From positions 1 to 5,061 of the forward strand of contig CAMDGP010000176.1 in the NCBI GenBank assembly GCA_945897765.1: a DNA stretch of 5,061 bases. Direction: 5' to 3'. Below are positions 1-5,061 of this stretch, piece by piece. A program made the position numbers and the translations under genes. A model generated the notes under the pieces. That model was not told the origin of the DNA. It made no database searches and saw only the letters and a program-made list of their open reading frames with translations. Position 1 is the first letter of the stretch. Every line of letters starts with the position of its first letter. Origin of the DNA: Chitinophaga pinensis. Its GTDB lineage: Bacteria; Bacteroidota; Bacteroidia; Flavobacteriales_D; Crocinitomicaceae.

Positions 1-1555
1 AATCGGCGCATGGAGTGCTTATGGTCCAAGCTGTAATGTAACAACTCCTTTATCGGCAAGCACTCAATTAGCAACATCTTGGTGCAATAACACTTCTATT
101 CCATCCTCTGCTACAACTTTAACATGTAATACGGTTACTGGAGCAACTCAATATCAATTTACGATTTCAGCTGCTGGTTATGGAACAGTTGGTGTTTTAA
201 CTAAATCAACAAACAGTTTTAAATTAAATGAATTATCGTCTCCTCATCCAATTACAGGTCTAGATTACGATGTTGTAGTAGCAACAAGAAATACCCCATC
301 AAGTTTGTTTAGTGACCCTGGATTGTCTTGTGTAGTTCGACTTGCTATACCAACAACAACAATATCAAGTGCTGATTGTGGAAGAACTATTAATTACTTC
401 CAACAAGATACCTTACATGCTAATGTTATTCCAAACGCTGAAGCTTACAGATATCGTATTGTAGATGGTGTAACAACTATTATCGACAGTGTTATGAATT
501 TGACTTCGTATAATGGGATTACATTAAGAAAATTCCCAGGAGTTGAATACTGTAAAACGTATCAAATTTCAGTTCAAGTAAGGGTAAATGGTTATTGGAG
601 TGAATGGGGAACACCATGTACAATTTCAACTGTTTGTGACCCAATTACCGAATTAAGAGATGGATTTATTAATAGTAATATTGCTTCTTGTTCTACCAAT
701 CTTTACGTAAATTCAATTGTTTACGCAACCCCTTATCAGTATAGAATTATTGGTCCAAGTGTTAATGAAGTTCTTGAAATGGTAGGTTCACAGTTTAGAC
801 TCTCCTATTTGACTCAAGTTGCGAATTTAGTGTACGGAAGTACATACAGCATTGAGTGTCGTGTTTTTGTAAATGGAACTTGGGGAACTTGGGGAACTGC
901 TAGAAATGTTACCTTGCAAATTCCAACCATAACGAATGCTATGTGTGGTGTATCTATCCCAACCATGAGTACAAATGTTTACTGTACAAGTGCTGGATGC
1001 GTAACTGACTATCGTTTCAGAATTAATGGACCAGGAATGGGCGATGTAATACATAACCCAACGTTTACTTACTTTTTTAGACCTAGCCAATTAGTTGCTA
1101 TGGGTATGCAACTTAATTCAACTTATTCTGTTGAAGTGTCTGTTTTGTCAAATGGATTGTGGTCTAATTTCGGTAATGCTTGTAATATCACAACTCCTTT
1201 AGCATATCTTCTATCAGATTTTGAAGACATAAATTTAATTAATGATAAGGGAGAAATAGAAAATGATCAAAGTGTTTTGGGATTAGATGAATTTAATAAA
1301 AATTCAATATCACTTTATCCTAATCCATCCAATTCAATCTTTAAGTTTTCAATCACTGAATTTCCAATTTATAATGAATCGATTGAGTTATATGTAATGA
1401 ATTCAATTGGTCAAACAATAGAATCAACTAATTTTAAATCAATTGAAGAACTTGAAAAATATTCCTTTGGTGAGAATTTCGCTCAAGGAGTTTACTTAGT
1501 GAATATTAAAATTGGAACAAACCAACTTCAAAAAAGAATAGTTAAACTTAAATAG
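1..1555 (+). CDS. T9SS-secreted repeat protein with type A sorting domain (3' part; 5' end outside window)
   Basis: The reading frame is open from base 2 to the TAG at 1553-1555, giving 517 visible codons with no start, so the gene begins upstream of the window. A TTG at 305 is only an internal Leu codon and not a credible start. The visible protein consists of the end of one repeat (motif GAWSAYGPSC), four fibronectin-III-like repeats of 93-98 residues rich in Thr, Ser, Asn and Tyr, a charged linker (about 1199-1303), and a C-terminal domain of about 83 residues. That domain has the T9SS type A hallmarks: a YPNPS motif, a GVYLVNI segment, and the basic end KRIVKLK. In this family the C-terminal domain directs export through the outer-membrane T9SS pore and is then usually cleaved with attachment to surface lipopolysaccharide. 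No catalytic domain is visible. An adhesin or structural role is inferred from the repeats, and an enzyme domain could lie in the unseen N-terminal part. It converges on the reverse-strand glycan operon, so the two are not co-transcribed. Confidence 0.9.
   Translation, partial: IGAWSAYGPSCNVTTPLSASTQLATSWCNNTSIPSSATTLTCNTVTGATQYQFTISAAGYGTVGVLTKSTNSFKLNELSSPHPITGLDYDVVVATRNTPSSLFSDPGLSCVVRLAIPTTTISSADCGRTINYFQQDTLHANVIPNAEAYRYRIVDGVTTIIDSVMNLTSYNGITLRKFPGVEYCKTYQISVQVRVNGYWSEWGTPCTISTVCDPITELRDGFINSNIASCSTNLYVNSIVYATPYQYRIIGPSVNEVLEMVGSQFRLSYLTQVANLVYGSTYSIECRVFVNGTWGTWGTARNVTLQIPTITNAMCGVSIPTMSTNVYCTSAGCVTDYRFRINGPGMGDVIHNPTFTYFFRPSQLVAMGMQLNSTYSVEVSVLSNGLWSNFGNACNITTPLAYLLSDFEDINLINDKGEIENDQSVLGLDEFNKNSISLYPNPSNSIFKFSITEFPIYNESIELYVMNSIGQTIESTNFKSIEELEKYSFGENFAQGVYLVNIKIGTNQLQKRIVKLK
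50..1198 (+). repeat. Four tandem FN3-like protein repeats, 93-98 residues each
   Basis: Four diverged repeats occupy about 50-343, 344-631, 632-919 and 920-1198. The tail of a preceding unit is at 2-49. Shared landmarks in each unit are a Cys near the start (WCNN, DCGR, VCDP, MCGV), a central strand of the form YQFTI/YRYRI/YQYRI/YRFRI, a late strand of the form YDVVVAT/YQISVQV/YSIECRV/YSVEVSV, and a closing motif G-x-W-S-x-W/F-G-x-x-C. The closing motif is clear in three units (GAWSAYGPSC, GYWSEWGTPC, GLWSNFGNAC), altered in the third full unit (GTWGTWGTAR), and degenerate in the first full unit (SLFSDPGLSC). The alternating strands and length fit an Ig/FN3-type beta sandwich. The repeats are conserved at the protein level and clearly diverged at the DNA level, so they are old duplications. 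Unit boundaries are approximate. Confidence 0.8.
875..898 (+). repeat. 9-bp in-frame microrepeat (GGAACTTGG x 2.67)
   Basis: GGAACTTGG occurs at 875-883 and 884-892, followed by GGAACT at 893-898. It encodes Gly-Thr-Trp-Gly-Thr-Trp-Gly-Thr at the closing motif of the third full repeat. Unit length matches the other repeats, so no net expansion is evident here. The exact repetition is nonetheless unique in the visible gene. Confidence 0.75.
1304..1552 (+). other. T9SS type A sorting domain (C-terminal secretion and anchoring signal)
   Basis: The last 83 codons begin with S-I-S-L-Y-P-N-P-S. They continue with a strand ending F-K-F, a central E-L-Y-V-M-N-S-I-G-Q segment, then G-V-Y-L-V-N-I and the terminal K-R-I-V-K-L-K. 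These match the known Por secretion system C-terminal domain in order, spacing and length. In characterised Bacteroidota the domain is recognised by the T9SS and removed by the PorU sortase. An Asp/Glu/Asn-rich linker of about 35 residues separates it from the last repeat. It lies in a clearly more AT-rich stretch than the repeats. Confidence 0.93.
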
Positions 1556-1574
1556 TTTATTCAAACCTCTAAAC

Positions 1575-1607
1575 AAAAAAGGACTTTGTAATCAAAGTCC
1601 TTTTTTT
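1575..1607. terminator. Bidirectional intrinsic terminator between convergent genes
   Basis: The stem GGACTTTG (1581-1588) pairs perfectly with CAAAGTCC (1593-1600) across a TAAT loop. Six A's (1575-1580) precede the stem and seven T's (1601-1607) follow it. The structure therefore has a U tract when read on either strand. It lies 19 bp after the stop of the secreted-protein gene and 16 bp beyond the stop of the last reverse-strand gene, so it can end both transcripts. It is the main content of the 68-bp gap 1556-1623, where I see no promoter. Confidence 0.9.
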
Positions 1608-1623
1608 ATTGTACCGTAACTAG

Positions 1624-2382
1624 TTAATTTCTTATTTTAATCAATAAACGTTTAACCAAATTTTTAGCGTTTTGACTAATTAGTTCAATTAGCCATTTTA
1701 TTATATTATCATTCCATCTCTGAGGATGAAAAGTAAACATAATTTGACTAGGTAACTTTTTCTGAACGAAAGCATCTATAATTTGATCAGTGTATGTGAA
1801 TTTTTGAGTGAAGGTTGTGATTACTTTATCTCTAACATTGAATTTTTCACTATTCCAAGTTCTTCCTGTATCTGTTAAATAAAATACTTTATTAAAGTCT
1901 GTATCAAAATATGGTTCAGCAATTATTCCTAATGATTTATAATCATTAGTTTTCCACAGATCTTTACTATCGTATTTAGACATTGGACTTCCATGCATAC
2001 AAATAGTAGCCACTGGTGCTAATGTTCGCAGAAGTTCTAAGTTTTTTTTAAAATCCTCAAAAGCTAAGGTCAAATTACCTTTGGTGGTCGTTATATTTTC
2101 ATAGTGATAACCAATTTCATGACCCAATGAACTTATTCTTTTAATAATGTCTTCGTTCCAACTTTCATTAACTGCTCTAAAATAATAAACGCCTTTGATA
2201 CCAATACTAGCTTGAATTTCAGCAAAGCATAATGAATTTTCTGGTTTTAAATCAACATCGTGTCTTAGGACTATAACTTTACTCTTCGGTGCATTTATGA
2301 ACTCAGTATAGGTTTGAAATTCATATCCAGCATCTTTCATTAAATTTAGAAGTTCTTTATATTTTCGAACAGTAAAATCCAT
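1624..2382 (-). CDS. Divergent polysaccharide deacetylase-like (NodB/CE4 fold) protein
   Basis: This 252-residue protein resembles the NodB-type deacetylase superfamily, whose members remove N- or O-acetyl groups from glycans using a metal. In order, the visible motifs are RHDVD (40-44, in place of the usual TFDDG), GHEIGYHYE (87-95, matching the GHEIG-x-H region), CMHGSP (128-133) and FTFHPQRW (216-223, the late His motif). The second His of the usual H-S/T-x-x-H motif is absent (Ile97), so the metal site must differ. His93 and His130 are candidate ligands, by inference. There is no signal peptide or membrane segment, so it probably acts in the cytoplasm on a sugar or lipid-linked intermediate rather than on exported polymer. 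The length suits a single-domain enzyme. It is the last gene of the operon, and its ATG shares one base with the stop of the DUF354 gene (TAATG), which suggests coupled translation. The upstream sequence has no Shine-Dalgarno. The fold is likely; the acetyl-sugar substrate is unproven. Confidence 0.8.
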   Translation of the reverse strand: MDFTVRKYKELLNLMKDAGYEFQTYTEFINAPKSKVIVLRHDVDLKPENSLCFAEIQASIGIKGVYYFRAVNESWNEDIIKRISSLGHEIGYHYENITTTKGNLTLAFEDFKKNLELLRTLAPVATICMHGSPMSKYDSKDLWKTNDYKSLGIIAEPYFDTDFNKVFYLTDTGRTWNSEKFNVRDKVITTFTQKFTYTDQIIDAFVQKKLPSQIMFTFHPQRWNDNIIKWLIELISQNAKNLVKRLLIKIRN

Positions 2383-3464
2383 TATTTAAAATTGTTTTGA
2401 TAGAAAGAATCTTGAGCTATTATTTTTTTAGATTTAGGAAATTCTTCAATGTACCAGGTTAAAAAACTTGAAGCATCAATTTTATCAGTAAAATAAGTGT
2501 CTAATTTGTTTTGCATTTCAAGTTTTAAATTTGGGTTACTCAATAATTCAACACCTTTTTCAATTGCTTTTAATTGATCTTCAATGTTACTTTTATAAGA
2601 ATAAAACAGTTCATATTTCATTAAATCAAAAGCATTACCAGACCAATTATCATTTAAGAAAATTGCTGGAGAACCAAGTACTGAACTTTCTGCTGCCATT
2701 GAAGCACCTTCACCAAAAAACAATGAAGAATAATAAAGCGCATCGTGCATTTTGTCAAAAGGGATTTTAATACGATGTTTTTCAATTTCTTTAGGTAAAC
2801 TTCCTTCGGCGGAGATGAAAACTTTGGCAAATTTGGAGAATTCTCTAACTGCTCTAATTTTATTCTCATCGTTAAAACCAGTTAATCCTTTATCGTGATA
2901 AGCTTTCCAACTTACAAATCTAAGAATAACAAATTTTTCTTCTTTAGAAATTTTTAAGTAATCATATATTGAATCATTCGGTTTAAAATGATTTGGATGC
3001 AAATAAAAAAGCTCAATGTTACTTTTAATCCTTACTTGATCTTTTCGTAAATCTCTTTTAAAAGTAGTTGAAGTAATTAATGAATCTAAAAATTTTGTGA
3101 AAATTGTATCGTAAATCCCAGAACTTTCAGTGTCTGCAAGAGCAATATGTTTCTTATTTAATAATTTACCTGCAATAGTTGCAAATGGCGAAACACGTGA
3201 GACTATAAAATCAACTTTTTCGTCACGAATAATTTTGAAAATAATAACAGAATTAACAAGGAGCGCTTTCAACTTTGACACAAATCCTTTTGTAGGTCGA
3301 ATTATTTCATACGCTTTAATTTTATAAAGTTCTAAAAGTTCAAAGCTGATGTCTTTCTTACTTGAAACCCAAACTACCTTATGTCCTTTTTCTTCTAATA
3401 ATTGCTTTACAATTCTGAAATTATGAATTTGTGCGGGGTGTCCTGTAACGAAAAGTATTGTCAT
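2382..3464 (-). CDS. DUF354 family protein, GT-B-like predicted glycosyltransferase
   Basis: The 360-residue protein looks like DUF354, a family with a two-domain GT-B/UDP-GlcNAc 2-epimerase-like fold found in archaeal and bacterial surface-glycan loci. It opens with a Rossmann-type strand and loop (MTILFVTGHPAQIHNFR, 1-17). It carries the family signature around RFVSWKAYHDKGLTGF (182-197). Its C-terminal domain has a Gly-rich helix start, GEGASMAAESSVLGSPAIF (251-269), in the position where GT-B enzymes bind the nucleotide phosphates. No signal peptide or membrane helix is seen, so it is probably cytoplasmic. Its ATG overlaps the stop of the ATP-grasp gene by four bases (ATGA), and its TAA shares a base with the next start. 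The overlaps and the start of the Rossmann strand at residue 2 support this start codon. The biochemical role of DUF354 is poorly known. Sugar transfer or nucleotide-sugar processing is inferred from fold and neighbours. Confidence 0.8.
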   Translation of the reverse strand: MTILFVTGHPAQIHNFRIVKQLLEEKGHKVVWVSSKKDISFELLELYKIKAYEIIRPTKGFVSKLKALLVNSVIIFKIIRDEKVDFIVSRVSPFATIAGKLLNKKHIALADTESSGIYDTIFTKFLDSLITSTTFKRDLRKDQVRIKSNIELFYLHPNHFKPNDSIYDYLKISKEEKFVILRFVSWKAYHDKGLTGFNDENKIRAVREFSKFAKVFISAEGSLPKEIEKHRIKIPFDKMHDALYYSSLFFGEGASMAAESSVLGSPAIFLNDNWSGNAFDLMKYELFYSYKSNIEDQLKAIEKGVELLSNPNLKLEMQNKLDTYFTDKIDASSFLTWYIEEFPKSKKIIAQDSFYQNNFK

Positions 3465-4624
3465 CTTGTTTTAAAAATTTTAAATAAAAGAATGAAATAC
3501 ATGAATCCAGGCCTTCTGTCTCCTTTTTGAAAAAGTGCGTTAATTTTCTTTTTTGGTAAGTTTTCGAACATAGATCTTAACTTAACATGACCCAAGAAAA
3601 GCCCTTTGATTCCGAAAAATATATTTGTAATTGGATTAAACCATATTATACCTGTTTGATAGCCTTTTATCTCTTGAATTTCAAAACCATTCACATAATC
3701 ATAAGCAAGTTTTGCATAATTCACACCGCAAGCATTTGCAAGTCCAACCCAAAGCCATGATCTTGCATTGATTTCTATTAGTTTATATTTATTATCTCTT
3801 ATATCTAAAAGGTATTCAATTTCACAAATTCCGGTATACTGAAGTGTTTTCATTAGCTTTTGAGATGGTAATAGCAATTCTACTTTTTCAATACTTTCCG
3901 CTAATGTTGCAGTTCCAAACCGAAGTGGATGCTCACGAATTTTGACACCTATCCAATGTGCTTTCATTTCACCTTTAACTGAAAAACAAGTGAATGAAAT
4001 TGTTCTGTGTTCCTCACTAAAAGGAAGAATTTCTTGCGTAAACGTCTCTTTTAAAAGGATTTTACTTTCTAAATTTTTTAAATTATTTTCTAATTCTTCC
4101 AATGAATAGGAAAGTAACACTTTAGTTTTTGTTTTTTTGTAAAAACTCAAGCCATTATTACCTTTTGTTATGAGAGGGAATTGTAATTTAGTTGTTTTAC
4201 ATTCTGAAAGCTCACTGTAAGTTTCATACAACGGATAATCCACACCAATTTCTTGGGAAATTTTCAATAATTCAACTTTATCATAAATTTTCAAAACCGT
4301 AGCTAAATCCTCTGTAATGAGTTTGAAATAGTTACCGAGTTTTTCTTTATTCTTCGCAATAGTGTAAACTACATGATCATTTGATGGTAAAAGCAACCAA
4401 TTTTTAAGATTATGTTTTTCAGAAAGTTGAATCAAAAAATCAATAAAAGAGGTGCTTTCATATTCAGGGCAAATAGCGAAATTTTGACAATACTTTGAGT
4501 AGCGCGCCACGCAATTCGATTTATCAATAACCCAAACTGGAATACCTTGTTCACCTAAAGCTCGAACATTTGACAAACCTTGAACATGTCCTTCAATAAT
4601 AATTACGCCCGGTTTAGTATCCAT
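3461..4624 (-). CDS. ATP-grasp carboxylate-amine ligase-like protein
   Basis: This 387-residue protein has the ATP-grasp layout. An N-terminal Rossmann-like pre-ATP-grasp domain starts at GVIIIEGHVQGLSNVRALG (6-24). The ATP-binding Lys lies in FPLITKG (149-155). The adenine hinge region is near ILLKETF (189-195). The metal and catalytic residues are Glu270 (CEIEY) and Glu284/Asn286 in LIEINARSW (282-290). A KIREHPLRFGTATLAES stretch (228-244) resembles the substrate-side motif of carboxylate-amine ligases found in glycan loci. Such enzymes join a carboxylate to an amine through an acyl-phosphate. Here that may attach an amino acid or similar group to a sugar, which is inferred from context. 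The last 55 or so residues are basic and hydrophobic (PGFMYFILLFKIF near the end) and may touch the membrane. The start overlaps the upstream glycosyltransferase gene by 11 bp and the end overlaps the DUF354 start by 4 bp. The start is well placed because the first beta strand follows at once. The substrate is unknown. Confidence 0.85.
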   Translation of the reverse strand: MDTKPGVIIIEGHVQGLSNVRALGEQGIPVWVIDKSNCVARYSKYCQNFAICPEYESTSFIDFLIQLSEKHNLKNWLLLPSNDHVVYTIAKNKEKLGNYFKLITEDLATVLKIYDKVELLKISQEIGVDYPLYETYSELSECKTTKLQFPLITKGNNGLSFYKKTKTKVLLSYSLEELENNLKNLESKILLKETFTQEILPFSEEHRTISFTCFSVKGEMKAHWIGVKIREHPLRFGTATLAESIEKVELLLPSQKLMKTLQYTGICEIEYLLDIRDNKYKLIEINARSWLWVGLANACGVNYAKLAYDYVNGFEIQEIKGYQTGIIWFNPITNIFFGIKGLFLGHVKLRSMFENLPKKKINALFQKGDRRPGFMYFILLFKIFKTR

Positions 4625-5061
4625 AAATCTTTAAGATTCGATTTGCAATTAACTGAGAATCAAGTTGTAATTCTTTAATTTTTTCTAATCCTTTGGTATA
4701 TTTTTTTTCATGGTTAAAAGCCAAAGCCTTTAAAATTGATTGTGCAATTAATTCAGCATCAAAGTTAGTAACAAAACACCCTTCTACATTTTCAAGTAAC
4801 CAGGCAATATCACCAACATTTGTGGAAACGATAGGACGATTACAAGCCAAAGATTCTTTGATAATATTTGGCGAACCTTCCCATTTTGAAGTTGATAAAA
4901 TGCAAGCTGAGGATTTAATTTCTTTAATAATTTCAGCATGTTCAACATTGTAAACAACGTCTAAATTGATTGTTGTGAATGTTTTTTTTGCAATTTTTAT
5001 CGCTTTTTCTGCCAATTCGAAATTCTTCGATTCTCTTGAAGGATCTGCGGCAAAAAGAACT
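4614..5061 (-). CDS. Glycosyltransferase family 4, C-terminal part (5' end outside window)
   Basis: The frame is open from the right edge (first full codon 5060-5058) to the TAA at 4616-4614, giving 148 visible residues. A TTG at 5015-5013 could be read as a start, but the upstream codons continue in frame as VLFAADPSRESKNFELAEKA. That is the usual opening of the second Rossmann domain of GT4 enzymes, so TTG is internal Leu and the gene is cut by the window edge. The donor-binding E-x7-E motif is intact in STSKWEGSPNIIKES (Glu at 4880-4878 and 4856-4854), followed by ACNRPIVSTNVGDIAWLL, the typical GT4 nucleotide-sugar-binding segment. GT4 enzymes are retaining glycosyltransferases that add sugars from nucleotide donors to lipid-linked glycans at the inner face of the cytoplasmic membrane. 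It is the first visible gene of the reverse-strand operon and overlaps the ATP-grasp start by 11 bp. Donor and acceptor cannot be told. Confidence 0.9.
   Translation of the reverse strand, partial: VLFAADPSRESKNFELAEKAIKIAKKTFTTINLDVVYNVEHAEIIKEIKSSACILSTSKWEGSPNIIKESLACNRPIVSTNVGDIAWLLENVEGCFVTNFDAELIAQSILKALAFNHEKKYTKGLEKIKELQLDSQLIANRILKIYGY

Noticed and set aside
305..307. TTG as a possible start of the secreted-protein gene
   Set aside because: The frame stays open upstream to base 2 and encodes more of the same repeat family, so this TTG is an internal Leu codon.
827..1090. Reverse-strand open frame of 87 codons within the repeat region
   Set aside because: It lies antisense to a well-supported coding region, has low-complexity Ser/Thr content, and has no recognisable motif.
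1556..1623. Possible small RNA or promoter in the convergent gap
   Set aside because: The 68 bp are explained by the bidirectional terminator. I see no Bacteroidota-type promoter pair and no room for an independent transcript.
2531..2869. Open frames on both strands inside the DUF354 gene (2531-2770 +, 2654-2869 -)
   Set aside because: Both overlap conserved DUF354 coding sequence. Their translations show no domain and look like shadows of AT-rich coding DNA.
3130..3327. Forward open frame of 65 codons antisense to the DUF354 gene
   Set aside because: It has no motif, no promoter or ribosome-binding signal, and full overlap with a recognised gene.
4693..4953. Forward open frame of 86 codons antisense to the GT4 gene
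   Set aside because: It lies opposite the conserved E-x7-E region of the glycosyltransferase, and its translation has no recognisable feature.
5013..5015. TTG as a possible start of the GT4 gene, making it a 133-residue stand-alone protein
   Set aside because: Upstream codons up to the window edge are open and encode a typical GT4 second-domain opening (VLFAADPSRESKN). The gene is cut by the window and is not short.

Overview
The window looks like a piece of a Bacteroidota chromosome, most likely Flavobacteriales. It is AT-rich. The forward-strand gene ends in a recognisable type IX secretion (T9SS) type A sorting domain, a system confined to Bacteroidota. The reverse-strand starts I could inspect lack a Shine-Dalgarno motif and sit behind A/T-rich leaders, which is also usual in that phylum. 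No phage, transposon, CRISPR or RNA gene is visible.

Left part (1-1555, + strand): the 3' end of a large secreted protein. Its beginning lies outside the window. The visible 517 codons hold the tail of one fibronectin-III-like repeat, four more repeats of 93-98 residues, an acidic/Asn-rich linker, and a C-terminal T9SS sorting domain. The protein is probably exported across the outer membrane and anchored on or released from the cell surface as an adhesin-like or structural protein.

Middle (1556-1623): a 68-bp convergent gap with one strong hairpin flanked by A and T tracts. It can terminate transcription from both sides.

Right part (1624-5061, - strand, read right to left): four overlapping genes forming one transcription unit. 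In order of transcription they are a family 4 glycosyltransferase (its 5' end is outside the window), an ATP-grasp ligase, a DUF354 GT-B-like protein, and a divergent polysaccharide-deacetylase (NodB/CE4-like) protein. Overlaps are 11, 4 and 1 bp, so the genes are probably translationally coupled. The content is that of the 3' end of a surface-polysaccharide (O-antigen, capsule or exopolysaccharide) biosynthesis operon. The glycosyltransferase and perhaps the DUF354 protein would build the glycan. The ATP-grasp and deacetylase proteins would modify it, plausibly by N-deacetylation and by amide-linked acylation with an amino acid or similar carboxylate. The substrates cannot be read from the sequence.

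The most interesting point is the tightly coupled ATP-grasp / DUF354 / divergent deacetylase trio. I see no clear evidence of a wholly new system. The rest is ordinary for a Bacteroidota surface-glycan region.
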